A program made the position numbers and the translations under genes. From Deltaproteobacteria bacterium (GTDB lineage: Bacteria > Myxococcota_A > UBA9042 > PHBI01), in assembly GCA_020632715.1 (NCBI GenBank), contig JACKFA010000008.1, forward strand, positions 1 through 64,000: 64,000 nt of DNA, written 5' to 3'. Below the pieces are notes generated by a model, which saw only the letters and a list, made by a program, of their open reading frames with translations, did not search any database and was not told the DNA's origin. Below, one piece after another: positions 10,080 to 18,931 of the stretch. The number at the start of each line of letters is the position of its first letter. Positions within the stretch are counted from its first letter, which is position 1.

Positions 10080-11755
10080 CAAATTTGTCGTCATATCGGC
10101 CGAGTCGGCGCTCGACCTTCGCAACTGCGATAGGCGCGGCGAGCGTCGCCCTCGCGCTCGGCGTGGGTCTCGCGGGGTGCGAGAGCGTCGACGTGGCGGC
10201 CGGCGCGCGGCTCATGTGCTCCTCGGACAGCGGCTGCGATGGCGGGCTCGTCTGCGACTTCAACTACTGCGTCGCGCCGGGCGACAACCACCTGTGGCTG
10301 AAGGCGCGCGTGGTGCCGCCGACCACGAGCGGGCTCCTCGCGCAGCAGGTCCCGGAGCTCTCGTTCGCGACCGGGCCCGACCTGCTCATCCACCTGCTCG
10401 CGCCCGTGGTCGTGCGCGGCGTCGTGCGGCCGCTCGGCGACACGCTCACGGTCAACGTGCCGGGCGAGCTCGAGGTCCGCGCCGACGGGGAGATCAAGAA
10501 CCTCGGCTACCGCTTCACGGCGCAGGTCTCGAACGGCCTCGACGAGAACGACGACGGCTACGTGCTGCGCGTGCTCCCGGGGCGCGACTACCGCGGGATC
10601 TTCCGCCCGGCCGACGGCGATCTCCCGCCGTTCTCGTTCACGATGACCGCGGCGGACGTGGCGAGCGGGCGCTACGAGGTGCTGCTGCCGGCGGCCGCGG
10701 ACTACGTCCACATCGCGGGGCGCGTGCGGCAGCTCGACTACACGCCGGTCGGCGGCGCGCGCATCGTGGCCCTCGCGGACGACGACAGCGTCCTCGGCGT
10801 GGCGAACAGCGAGAGCTCGCGCGGCTTCTTCTCGATGACGCTCCCGCCGGGGGTCGCGCACGTGCGGCTCTCGGTGTCGGCGGCCGCCGACGGCGCGGTC
10901 TTCCCCGACTTCGTGACCGAGGCGCTCGACCCGGGCGAGGACCTCGACGTGCGCGTGCCCGCGCTGCCAGCGGGCACGGAGCCCATCGACGCGGTGCTCA
11001 CCGTCACGACGGACGCGCGCGGCATGGACGGCGCCACGGGCCTCACGGTGACCTGCGTCGGGAACCTCGCGGGCGGCACGCTCCGCCGCACGGCGACCAC
11101 CCGCGCGGACGGCACGGCCACGCTCCACACGCTCCCCGGGGCCTACGAGTGCCTGGTCACGACGGCGAACGACTCGCCGTTCGCCTGCTGGCACGGCTTC
11201 CTGACGCTCGCGGCCGGGGCGGACGCGCCCGGTCTGGTCGAGCGCTCGATCCGCCTCGAGCGGCGCGTGCCGCTCTTCGGCGTCGTGCGTGACGCCCTCG
11301 GGAAGCCCGTGGACGGCGGCACCCTCCTCGCGTCGCGCCGCGTCGAGCGCGCGGCGGGCGAGGTCCTCGCGATAGCGCCGCCCCCGTTCAAGGCGACGGT
11401 GGGCGCGGACGGGCGCTACCAGCTCGTCGTCGACCCCGGGCTCTACGACGTGCGCGTGACGCCCGCGCCCGAGACGGGCGCGCCGCCGACGACGACGCCC
11501 GCGGCCGGCGTGCGCGTGACGGCGGGGCTCGAGCTGCCGTTCGACCTGCCCGAGCCGGGCATCGCCCACCTGACGGTCGCCGATCCCGACGGGAACTACC
11601 TCTCGGGCGTCACCATCGAGCTCTACTGGCCGGACGCGCCCGACGCGGCCGGGGACGAGCCGCCGCTCCTCACGAAGGGCGTCACGGGCGATCAGGGCTT
11701 CGTGGATCTGCTGATCCCGTTCTGGCCCGAGCCGGCGACGACGGACGCGCGCTGA
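10076..11755 (+). CDS. Lipoprotein with carboxypeptidase-regulatory-like beta domains
   Basis: 559 residues, start ATG 10076 overlapping the previous stop. The signal peptide ends in LAGC (Cys35), a good lipobox. Next comes a short Cys cluster (MCSSDSGCDGGLVCDFNYC) common in Myxococcota lipoproteins. The rest resembles repeated carboxypeptidase-regulatory or Ig-like beta sandwiches, for example RQLDYTPVGGARIVALAD and GVVRDALGKPVDGGTLLA. Such domains usually mediate protein or sugar binding at the cell surface. It is co-translated with the preceding small exported protein, so they may form a pair. No catalytic motif is visible. Confidence 0.8.
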   Translation: MTNLSSYRPSRRSTFATAIGAASVALALGVGLAGCESVDVAAGARLMCSSDSGCDGGLVCDFNYCVAPGDNHLWLKARVVPPTTSGLLAQQVPELSFATGPDLLIHLLAPVVVRGVVRPLGDTLTVNVPGELEVRADGEIKNLGYRFTAQVSNGLDENDDGYVLRVLPGRDYRGIFRPADGDLPPFSFTMTAADVASGRYEVLLPAAADYVHIAGRVRQLDYTPVGGARIVALADDDSVLGVANSESSRGFFSMTLPPGVAHVRLSVSAAADGAVFPDFVTEALDPGEDLDVRVPALPAGTEPIDAVLTVTTDARGMDGATGLTVTCVGNLAGGTLRRTATTRADGTATLHTLPGAYECLVTTANDSPFACWHGFLTLAAGADAPGLVERSIRLERRVPLFGVVRDALGKPVDGGTLLASRRVERAAGEVLAIAPPPFKATVGADGRYQLVVDPGLYDVRVTPAPETGAPPTTTPAAGVRVTAGLELPFDLPEPGIAHLTVADPDGNYLSGVTIELYWPDAPDAAGDEPPLLTKGVTGDQGFVDLLIPFWPEPATTDAR

Positions 11756-11775
11756 CGGTCCGCGCCTCCCCGGCG

Positions 11776-12483
11776 TCACTCGACGCGGAGGTCGGCGCGC
11801 GCTGGATCGTCGCGGTTCGACAGGACGCGCGTGACGCGGCCGACGACGTCCGCGACGGGGATGGGCCCGAGGAACCGGCTGTCCACGGCGCCGTCGCGGT
11901 TGTCCCCGAGCACGACGACGAAGCCCTCGGGGACGAGCACGTCAGGGAACGCCGGGTTCTTCCCCTTCGCGCCGTAGGTCGAGAGCATATCGTCCCGCTC
12001 CCGCGGCCAATCCGTGACGGCGAACGGGTCCGCCGCGCCCGGGCCGCGCTGGATGAGGCGGCTGCGCCCCGCGACGGTCTCGCGCTCGTGGCTGCACGGG
12101 CTCGACGCGACGACCGTGCCGCCAGCGTCGCGGACGGGGCACTCGCCGCGATCGAGCTCCACGACGACGGCGGGCTCCCCGTTCAGGACGACGCGCCCCC
12201 CGACGAGCCGCACGCGATCGCCCGCGACGCCGACGACGCGGTGGAGGTACTCGCCGGGGCCGACCGGGACCGGCGTCGCGTGCCCCTCGCCCACCCGGTA
12301 CAGCACGACGTCGCCGCGCGCGGGGCCCCCGTCGAGCCCCTCCACGACGAGCTCGTCGCCGACGTGGAGCGTGGGCTCCATCGAGGCGCTCGTCGCCCGC
12401 ACGACGCGCTCGCCGCGGCCACACCCGAGCGCCACACAAGCGACCGCGAGCGCGATGGCCCGCCATACGCTGATCCCGTTCAT
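11776..12483 (-). CDS. Signal peptidase I-like protein with His for the catalytic Lys and a lipobox
   Basis: 235 residues. The S26 fold is clear: SMEPTL with candidate nucleophile Ser34, a RVVGVAGD box, and GDNRDGAVDSR (193-203). At the place of the general-base Lys, just before the RVVG box, the codon reads His (YLHRVVG, His81). In bacterial P-type enzymes this is Lys, whereas ER-type enzymes use Ser-His. The N-terminus is a single signal-like segment ending ACVALGC (Cys21), a plausible lipobox, rather than the usual one or two membrane anchors. It may be a specialised or inactive periplasmic member rather than the housekeeping LepB. It stands alone, convergent with the lipoprotein gene. Confidence 0.85.
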   Translation of the reverse strand: MNGISVWRAIALAVACVALGCGRGERVVRATSASMEPTLHVGDELVVEGLDGGPARGDVVLYRVGEGHATPVPVGPGEYLHRVVGVAGDRVRLVGGRVVLNGEPAVVVELDRGECPVRDAGGTVVASSPCSHERETVAGRSRLIQRGPGAADPFAVTDWPRERDDMLSTYGAKGKNPAFPDVLVPEGFVVVLGDNRDGAVDSRFLGPIPVADVVGRVTRVLSNRDDPARADLRVE

Positions 12484-12631
12484 CCGCGAGGCTCCGGTCG
12501 ACGCGTGAGCGGCGACGATAGCATCGACCGCGCGACCGCTCCACGGCGCCGCCCCGCCGCGCTTGACGGCACCGCCCGCGCGGGGTCACAAGGGGGCGTG
12601 TTCGTCGCCGCGACCAGGACCGGGGGCGCGC

Positions 12632-13321
12632 GTGGCCGCTGACCTCCACCGCCGCTGGGAGCTGCGCCTCGCCGTCGCCGTCGCGCTCGCCGCGGGCGCC
12701 GGCCTCGGCATGCTGGGGCCCGCGTGGCGGCCGTGGCTCCTCGTCGCGCTCGCGACCTCGCTCGCGTGGCTCGGCTACGGGATCTGGTACTGGTCGAAGG
12801 GTCCCGGCGCCGCCCAGCGCGGGCTCGAGCTCCTCTGGCTCGCGCTCCCCGGCGCGCGCCTCGGCCCGGGGCGCGCTGTCCACGTGCACGACGGCCACGA
12901 GCCGATCCGCGTCGTGCTCGGGCGCGACGGGCGAGAGCTCTCCGCGATCGTCGAGGCCCGGTCGGACGAGAGCACGCTCGCGTTCCGGGTCTGGCCGGCG
13001 GAGCGCCCTGCCCCGCCGCCGTTCCCGAGGGACGAGACGCGCCCCGCGCACGGCGATCTCGAGCGCGCGCTCGAGCTCGAGGCGCTCTTCGCGGGGCTCC
13101 TGCGCGCCGAGGCGAACGCCCCGCGCGAGCTGCGTCGGGTGCTCGATCAGGACGCGATGGCCGCGCTCCTCGCGGTGCGGAAGGAGGCGGGGCGCGGCTT
13201 CGCCGGGCTCACCTGGGACGGGCAGCGCCTCGCGGTGCACCTGCGCGGTCCCCTCGTGGCCGACCCGGCGCGCGCGCTCCAGCTCGCGAGAGCGGTTTGG
13301 CGTCCGCTCAGCGCGTGGTAA
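12632..13321 (+). CDS. Small membrane protein of unknown function
   Basis: 229 residues from GTG 12632, chosen because it directly precedes the first helix; an in-frame start at 12563 would add 23 low-complexity residues. Two membrane helices lie near 12-29 and 34-54, followed by a cytoplasmic domain of about 170 residues that starts WSKGPGAAQRGLELLWLALPG. No family recognised. It is divergent from the signal-peptidase-like gene and lies 100 bases upstream of trxB. Confidence 0.68.
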   Translation: MAADLHRRWELRLAVAVALAAGAGLGMLGPAWRPWLLVALATSLAWLGYGIWYWSKGPGAAQRGLELLWLALPGARLGPGRAVHVHDGHEPIRVVLGRDGRELSAIVEARSDESTLAFRVWPAERPAPPPFPRDETRPAHGDLERALELEALFAGLLRAEANAPRELRRVLDQDAMAALLAVRKEAGRGFAGLTWDGQRLAVHLRGPLVADPARALQLARAVWRPLSAW

Positions 13322-13339
13322 TGGGGCGATATGGCCCGC

Positions 13340-13369
13340 TTGCCTTCGGAAACCGGGTGTAAATAGATC
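13340..13369 (+). promoter_or_regulatory. Possible promoter of trxB
   Basis: TTGCCT (13340-13345), 18-bp spacer, TAGATC (13364-13369), in a locally AT-rich patch 53 bases before trxB. Weak match, reported as a candidate. Confidence 0.35.
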
Positions 13370-13421
13370 GCTGCGCGGCGCGCGAGCACTACCTGAGCGC
13401 GCCATCGGAGTGGGAGACGAC

Positions 13422-14360
13422 ATGGGCGACACGGAGAACGTCATCATCATCGGCTCGGGCCCCGCGGGGCTCACGGCCGCCATCTACACGGCCCGCGCGA
13501 ACCTGCGCCCGCTCGTCTTCGAGGGCCTCCAGCCCGGGGGCCAGCTCACCATCACGACCGAGGTCGAGAACTTCCCGGGCTTCGTGCACGGGATCCAGGG
13601 GCCGGAGCTCATGGACGTGATGCGGCAGCAGGCCGAGCGCTTCGGGAGCCGCCACCAGTACGAGTTCGTCGACAAGGTGGACCTGTCGAAGCGGCCGTTC
13701 GAGGTGACCGTCGGCGGCACGACCCACAAGAGCCACGCCCTCATCATCGCGACGGGCGCCTCGGCGCGCTGGCTCGGCGTCCCGGGCGAGGAGCAGTTCA
13801 TGGGGCGCGGGCTCTCGACCTGCGCGACCTGCGACGGCTTCTTCTTCCGCGACAAGGAGATCTTCGTCGTCGGCGGCGGCGACTCCGCGATGGAGGAGGC
13901 CCACTTCCTCACGCGCTTCGCGAAGAAGGTGACGCTCGTCCACCGCCGCGACAGCTTCCGCGCCTCGAAGATCATGCAGGACCGCGTCTTCGAGAACCCG
14001 AAGATCGAGATCCTCTGGAACAAGGCGATCGCCGCGTACCTGTCGAAGGACGGGCAGACCGTCTCGGGCGCGCGCCTCGTCGACACCGTGACCCACGAGG
14101 AGACCGAGGTCCCGGTCGACGGGATCTTCATCGCGGTCGGCCACACGCCGAACACGGGCTTCCTCGAGGGGCAAGTAGCCCTCGACGACCACGGCTACGT
14201 GCTCCTGAACGGCCCGACGAAGACCAACGTCGACGGCGTCTTCGCCTGCGGCGACGTCGCCGACACGCGCTACCGCCAGGCCATCACGGCCGCCGGCAAC
14301 GGCTGTCAGGCGGCGATGGACGTCGAGAAGTGGCTCGAGGAGCACCACGTCGGTCCGTGA
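13422..14360 (+). CDS. trxB: Thioredoxin-disulfide reductase
   Basis: 312 residues. This flavoenzyme reduces thioredoxin with NADPH in the cytoplasm. Visible are the FAD-binding GSGPAGLTAA, the redox pair CATC (Cys134/Cys137), the NADPH motif GGGDSAMEEA, and the C-terminal FAD motif FACGDVADTRYRQ. Length is typical. I chose ATG 13422 with GGGAG upstream; GTG 13410 is an in-frame alternative. The Rieske gene that follows overlaps by 4 bases. Confidence 0.96.
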   Translation: MGDTENVIIIGSGPAGLTAAIYTARANLRPLVFEGLQPGGQLTITTEVENFPGFVHGIQGPELMDVMRQQAERFGSRHQYEFVDKVDLSKRPFEVTVGGTTHKSHALIIATGASARWLGVPGEEQFMGRGLSTCATCDGFFFRDKEIFVVGGGDSAMEEAHFLTRFAKKVTLVHRRDSFRASKIMQDRVFENPKIEILWNKAIAAYLSKDGQTVSGARLVDTVTHEETEVPVDGIFIAVGHTPNTGFLEGQVALDDHGYVLLNGPTKTNVDGVFACGDVADTRYRQAITAAGNGCQAAMDVEKWLEEHHVGP

Positions 14361-14809
14361 CGAGCGGCGCCCCCGACGACGACGACGACGACGACCTCTT
14401 CGGCGCCGAGGAGGACGCTGAGGCTGCGGCCGCCGCGCCCTCGGCGCCCGTCGTCGTCGAGGTCCCCGTCGGCGACCTCGCGAGCTTCGAGGCGCGCCTC
14501 TTCCCGTTCCATCGCGACGGCTGGGAGCACACCGGCATCGCGGTCAACGTGGAGGGGCGCTTCCACGTGTACGTGAACCGCTGCCCCCACGTCCCCTACC
14601 CGCTCGACTTCGGCGACGGCGACGTCATGGACACGGACCGCTCGGCCTTCTTCTGCCAGAACCACGGCGCCCGCTTCGACCTCTCGACGGGCGTCTGCTT
14701 CGCCGGGCCGCCGCGCGGGCGCGCGCTCGAGCGGCTCCCCTTCGCGCAGGTCGGCGAGACCCTCTACGTGACGATCGCCCCCGAGCCCCCAGGGTGGCCG
14801 CGGAGCTAG
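14357..14809 (+). CDS. Rieske 2Fe-2S domain protein
   Basis: 150 residues, start GTG 14357 overlapping the trxB stop. An acidic N-terminus with a run of Asp is followed by a Rieske fold with both ligand boxes: CPH (Cys76, His78) and CQNH (Cys100, His103), then GARFDLSTG. There is no membrane segment or catalytic domain, so it is probably a soluble ferredoxin-like electron carrier. The second Cys of each box that forms the disulfide in high-potential Rieske proteins is absent, which suggests a low-potential type. Coupling to trxB suggests a redox role; that is inference. Confidence 0.85.
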   Translation: MTSGAPDDDDDDDLFGAEEDAEAAAAAPSAPVVVEVPVGDLASFEARLFPFHRDGWEHTGIAVNVEGRFHVYVNRCPHVPYPLDFGDGDVMDTDRSAFFCQNHGARFDLSTGVCFAGPPRGRALERLPFAQVGETLYVTIAPEPPGWPRS

Positions 14810-14889
14810 AGCACCTGCGTCTGCTGGGGTCGACGATTGCCTCGTATCGTATCGTCGCGCCGCACCGACATCGCCCGCGTCGGCCTCTC

Positions 14890-14933
14890 CTCCGTGCCCC
14901 CTCCGTGTCTCCGTGTCTCCGTGGTTACCCACG
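14890..14933. repeat. Dispersed intergenic repeat (CTCCGTGTCTCCGTGG type)
   Basis: Three successive CTCCGTG units ending GTGGTTACC lie in the 180-base gap between the Rieske gene and the convergent gene at 14990. The same element occurs at least five times at 54.4-54.8 kb. In the reverse direction it would read as the peptide NHGDTETRR, often seen as a spurious translation in unrelated bacteria. Function unknown. Confidence 0.7.
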
Positions 14934-14989
14934 AAGTCCGGACACTTGCAGGTCCCGGCAGCCAACGATCTCCGATCGCGCGCCGACGG

Positions 14990-15523
14990 TCAGGCCCCGT
15001 CTTCCTCGATGAAGACGGTCGGCAGCGCCTGATACGCCCGCACCTGCGTCGCCGGCGTGCGCACCGCCTGCATGTCGGCCGTGACGCGCTGCGGGGCCGG
15101 CAGCGCGTCGCCGCTGGCCTCGAACGAGAGGCTCCACTTCGCCGTCTGCGCGACGACCGTCCCGGAGGACGCGTAGGAGGTCGCGAGGACCAGGCCGCGC
15201 CGCACCTCGGACCACTCCCTCTCCGAGAGCGCGATCTCGGGCCGGCGCACGCGCGCCCGGTCGAGGAACACGTCGATGATGCCCGCGAGGACCGGGTGGG
15301 AGTCGAGGAGACCGAGGAGCGCCGGGCCCGCGCCCGGGAGCAGGTGGAGCTCACCGCGGAAGAACGTCGCCTCGCGGTCGGCCGCGGCGTGGCGATGCGC
15401 CGCGAGGTGCTCCTCGGCGATGGCCTCGAGTTGAGGCGACGTGTCGACCGGCAACGCGGTCAGATACGGCTGGGTATCGCGCAAGGTGGGCTCCTCTGAC
15501 ACGAGGATGCTCAGAAAGCGCAT
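14990..15523 (-). CDS. Hypothetical protein downstream of the nuo genes
   Basis: 177 residues from ATG 15523. Composition is balanced and helix-rich (for example SPQLEAIAEEHLAAHRH), unlike the Arg-rich false frames around it. No signal peptide, membrane helix or motif that I recognise. It lies 114 bases after nuoI on the same strand, so it may be the last gene of the nuo operon. There is no clear Shine-Dalgarno, so the start is uncertain. Confidence 0.6.
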   Translation of the reverse strand: MRFLSILVSEEPTLRDTQPYLTALPVDTSPQLEAIAEEHLAAHRHAAADREATFFRGELHLLPGAGPALLGLLDSHPVLAGIIDVFLDRARVRRPEIALSEREWSEVRRGLVLATSYASSGTVVAQTAKWSLSFEASGDALPAPQRVTADMQAVRTPATQVRAYQALPTVFIEEDGA

Positions 15524-15637
15524 GACCAGCAAGCGCAGGCCCGGCCTCCGTCGTCGCGACCGGCCCCACGAGGACCGCGGCGGAGGCGGCCTGCGCGTGG
15601 TTACATCCGATGGAGGACGGCGCCCCCGACCGGCACT

Positions 15638-16153
15638 TCAGGTCCCGCGGCCACCGCGGCGCGCGATCGAGAAGTCGCCCTCCTCGAGGAGCTGCACCTT
15701 GCGGATCCGCTGCTTGTCACGGCTGAACGACGGCAGCGGGTGCTTGCCCGAGTCCATGCGGATGGCGTCGCAGGGGCACGCCTCCTCGCAGAACCCGCAG
15801 TAGATGCACACGAGGAGGTCGATCTCGAAGCTGACGGGGTACTTCTCGACCTTGTCGTCACCCCGGTCGCCCGCGACGATGTGGATGCAGTTCGCCGGGC
15901 ACGCCGTCGAGCAGAGCATGCACGCCACGCAGCGCACGTTCTTGTCGTCGTCCCACATGAGGCGGTGGCGCCCGCGGAAGCGGTCCGGGTACGGGCGCTT
16001 CTCCTCGGGGTACTGCCGCGTGGTGATGTCCTTCCGCGTGAAGACGTTCTTCACGAGCTGCCGCGTCGTGACCGCGAGGCCCTTCACGACCTCGGGGATG
16101 TAGAGCTTCTCCGCGAAGGTCAGCTCGGGCCGCTTGACGTGGATGGTCGCCAT
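15638..16153 (-). CDS. nuoI: NADH-quinone oxidoreductase subunit I
   Basis: 171 residues. This subunit of the peripheral arm carries the two [4Fe-4S] clusters N6a and N6b. Two ferredoxin motifs are intact: Cys75/78/81/85 (CVACMLCSTACP) and Cys116/119/122/126 (CIYCGFCEEACP). Length is typical. It is the last recognisable nuo gene of the cluster, 31 bases after nuoH. Confidence 0.96.
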   Translation of the reverse strand: MATIHVKRPELTFAEKLYIPEVVKGLAVTTRQLVKNVFTRKDITTRQYPEEKRPYPDRFRGRHRLMWDDDKNVRCVACMLCSTACPANCIHIVAGDRGDDKVEKYPVSFEIDLLVCIYCGFCEEACPCDAIRMDSGKHPLPSFSRDKQRIRKVQLLEEGDFSIARRGGRGT

Positions 16154-16184
16154 GGAGACTCCGTTCCGTTCCGTTCGCGCCGCC

Positions 16185-17258
16185 TCAGCGGACCGCGTAC
16201 ATGATGATGGCCGTGACGACCAGGTTCAGGAGCGACAGCGGCAGCAGGTAGAGCCAGCCGAGCTTCATGAGCTGGTCGTAGCGGAAGCGCGGGAGCGTCC
16301 AGCGGATCTGCATCTGGAGCCAGATGAAGATGACCATCTTGAAGAGGAAGATGGCGATCTGCGCGACCGTGAGCCAGCCGTAGATGGGCACGCCGCTCGC
16401 GTCGACCGGGGTCTCGACCCAGGGGATCTGCCAGCCACCGAGGAAGCAGCACACCGCGACCGCCGCGACCGCGACGATGCCGATGAACTCGCCGAGGCTG
16501 TACACGGCGAAGCGCATCGAGGAGTACTCGGTGAAGTAGCCCGCGGCGAGCTCGCTCTCCGCCTCGGGGAGGTCGAACGGCGCCCGCTTCGTCTCGGCGA
16601 TCGACGCCACGAGGAACAGGACGAAGCCGACGGGCTGGAGGAAGATGCCCCACGCCGACTGCCCCTGGCCCCAGATGATGTCGTTGAGGCGCGTGCTGCC
16701 GAAGATCATGAAGACGCCGACGAGGTTCAGCCCGAGGGTGACCTCGTAGCTGATCATCTGCGCGGCCGTCCGGAGCCCGCCGAGGAGGGAGTACGCCGAG
16801 TTCGACGCCCACGCGCCGAGCGTCGCGCCGTACACCGAGAGCGACATGACCGCGAACATGAAGAGCACGCCCACGTTCAGGTTCGCGATGAGGAAGGGGT
16901 GGTCGCCCTCGGCGCCCGGCATCGGCCCGGGGCCGAACGGGATCACGACCCAGAGGAGCCACGCCGGGATGACGGCGATGCCGGGGCCGAGGAGGTGGAG
17001 CCACTTGTTCGCGCGCGGCGGCTCGAAGTCCTCCTTCACGAGGACCTTCAGCGCGTCCGAGAGCAGGTGCCCGATGAAGGCGGACAGCGGGAACTTCTTC
17101 CCGAAGACGAACGCGCGGTTCGGGCCGACGCGGTTCTGCATGAACGCGGACTGCTTCCGCTCCATGAGCGTCAGCACCGTCGCGACCAGCATCACCCAGC
17201 CGAACACGATGGCGATGAACTTGATGATCCCGAAGAGGATGAGCTCGCCGACGCTCAT
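16185..17258 (-). CDS. nuoH: NADH-quinone oxidoreductase subunit H
   Basis: 357 residues. It is the membrane subunit at the joint of complex I that helps form the quinone chamber. About eight membrane helices are visible, with the conserved ERKQSAFMQNRVGPN near the N-terminus and the acidic loop ETKRAPFDLPEAESELAAGY. Its start overlaps the nuoG stop by 4 bases (17255-17258). Confidence 0.96.
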   Translation of the reverse strand: MSVGELILFGIIKFIAIVFGWVMLVATVLTLMERKQSAFMQNRVGPNRAFVFGKKFPLSAFIGHLLSDALKVLVKEDFEPPRANKWLHLLGPGIAVIPAWLLWVVIPFGPGPMPGAEGDHPFLIANLNVGVLFMFAVMSLSVYGATLGAWASNSAYSLLGGLRTAAQMISYEVTLGLNLVGVFMIFGSTRLNDIIWGQGQSAWGIFLQPVGFVLFLVASIAETKRAPFDLPEAESELAAGYFTEYSSMRFAVYSLGEFIGIVAVAAVAVCCFLGGWQIPWVETPVDASGVPIYGWLTVAQIAIFLFKMVIFIWLQMQIRWTLPRFRYDQLMKLGWLYLLPLSLLNLVVTAIIMYAVR

Positions 17259-18862
17259 GCGCTGGCCTCCATCGATGCGGGCGGGGTCTCTGGCGTCGGA
17301 GGCGCCGGCGGCTCGCCGAGCTTCTGCCCGAAGTCACCCAGGTTCTCGTAGCTCAAGCCGCGGAAATCGGGCACCTCCGCGGCCAGCGCCGCGAAGATCT
17401 GGCGCGGCCCGTCGAACGCGAGCCCTCCCTCGCCGAAGGCCTGGAGGAGCTTCATCGCGTAGTAGCCCTCGGACTTGCACGTCCCCGCCGGGGCCACCGC
17501 GCGGCGGATCCGCTGCACGACGCCCTCGAAGTTCGTGAAGGTGCCGTCCTTCTCCCAGTGGAGGCGCGTCGGCAGGAACGTCGTCGCCGCCTGCCAGAGC
17601 GGCCCCATGAACGCGCCCATCACCACGCGGCGCTCGACCCTCCCGAGGGCCTCGAGCTGCGCGTCGGAGAACGCGTTCTGGTCGCCCATGACGACCACCG
17701 ACCGCACCCCCGCGAGGTCCATCTCGGCGAGCGGCTTCACCGCGACGCCGAGGGCCGCGAGGATCGCGCTCACGCCGCGCTTGTTGGGGTTCTTGTCGGG
17801 GCGGATGAGGACGTCGTCGCCGGCCCCGGGGGCCCGCCCGCCCATGATGACGCGGGCGCCCGCGAGCGGCCCCTTCAGGAGCCTCCCGACGAGGTAGGCG
17901 TCCTCGTTCGTGAGCCACGGCGTCACGACCACCGCGACCTGCCCCATCCCGCCGGCCGACTGCAGCGCCTCCGCGGCGTCCTCGAGCGCGCGCCCGACCT
18001 GCGTCGCGACCCGCCGCCCGTCGCGGACGACCGTCGGCCCCTCCATGCGCCCGTCGAGGTACTGCCGGAAGGAGCCGCGCCCGGCGTCGCACATCCACCA
18101 GTCGTTGACCTTCGGGTTGTGCATGGGCTTGTAGCGCCGCACGGTGTTCTCGAAGCTGTCCACGCGGATCTTGCAGCCGCGCTCGCACTCCGGGCACACG
18201 CTCTCCTCGCTCGACAGCATCCAGACGCGCGTCCGGAAGCGGAAGTCGCGGCTCGTGAGCGCGCCCACCGGGCAGATGTCGACCGTGTTCGCCGCGTAGG
18301 GGTTGTCGAGCTCGAGCCCCGGGAACGTCGTGATCTCCGACTTCTCACCGCGGTTCACGACCGTCAGCTGCGACGACTTCGCGACCTCGTCGCAGAAGCG
18401 CACGCAGCGCGTGCAGAGGATGCAGCGCTCGGCGTCGAGGATGATGTCCGGGCCGAGCACCTTCGCCTTCGGCTTGTGCTGCTTCCGGTGGAAGAGGCGG
18501 CTCGGCTCGGCCGAGTACTTGAAGTAGTGGTCCTGCAGCACGCACTCGCCGGCCTGATCGCAGATCGGGCAGTCGACGGGGTGGTTCAGCAGGATGAACT
18601 CGAGCACCGCCTTCTGGGTCTTCTCGACCTTCTCCCCCTGGGTCGTGACCTCCATCCCGTCCATGACCTGGGCGTGGCACGCGGGGAGCGGCTTCGGCGC
18701 CTTGTTCGTGTCGACGAGGCACATGCGGCAGTTGGCCGCGATGGTGAGCCCCGGGTGGTAGCAGAACGTCGGGATCTCGATCCCGAGCTGCTGCGCCGCC
18801 TGGAGGATGGTGGTCCCCGGCTCGACCGTGATCTCGCGCCCGTCGATTTTCAGCGTAGGCAT
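17255..18862 (-). CDS. nuoG: NADH-quinone oxidoreductase subunit G (short form)
   Basis: 535 residues. The cluster ligands are all visible: [2Fe-2S] Cys34/45/48/62; His94 with Cys98/101/107; [4Fe-4S] Cys147/150/153/197; and the optional N7 set Cys223/226/230/258 with exact C-x2-C-x3-C-x27-C spacing. The molybdopterin-oxidoreductase-like C-terminal part is much shorter than in E. coli NuoG, which is about 900 residues. A good AAGGAA site precedes ATG. It overlaps nuoH by 4 bases. nuoE and nuoF, normally next to nuoG, are not in this cluster. Confidence 0.94.
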   Translation of the reverse strand: MPTLKIDGREITVEPGTTILQAAQQLGIEIPTFCYHPGLTIAANCRMCLVDTNKAPKPLPACHAQVMDGMEVTTQGEKVEKTQKAVLEFILLNHPVDCPICDQAGECVLQDHYFKYSAEPSRLFHRKQHKPKAKVLGPDIILDAERCILCTRCVRFCDEVAKSSQLTVVNRGEKSEITTFPGLELDNPYAANTVDICPVGALTSRDFRFRTRVWMLSSEESVCPECERGCKIRVDSFENTVRRYKPMHNPKVNDWWMCDAGRGSFRQYLDGRMEGPTVVRDGRRVATQVGRALEDAAEALQSAGGMGQVAVVVTPWLTNEDAYLVGRLLKGPLAGARVIMGGRAPGAGDDVLIRPDKNPNKRGVSAILAALGVAVKPLAEMDLAGVRSVVVMGDQNAFSDAQLEALGRVERRVVMGAFMGPLWQAATTFLPTRLHWEKDGTFTNFEGVVQRIRRAVAPAGTCKSEGYYAMKLLQAFGEGGLAFDGPRQIFAALAAEVPDFRGLSYENLGDFGQKLGEPPAPPTPETPPASMEASA

Positions 18863-18931
18863 CGGGAATTCCTTCTCTTTCGCGCCCAGGCCGCGCGCGC
18901 GGCGCCGCCGGGGCCCGGAGCCGGGGCCGGC

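Noticed and set aside
14837..15499. Plus-strand frame of 220 codons near 15 kb
   Set aside because: Begins in the dispersed repeat and is Arg-rich; the minus-strand 177-residue frame has normal composition.
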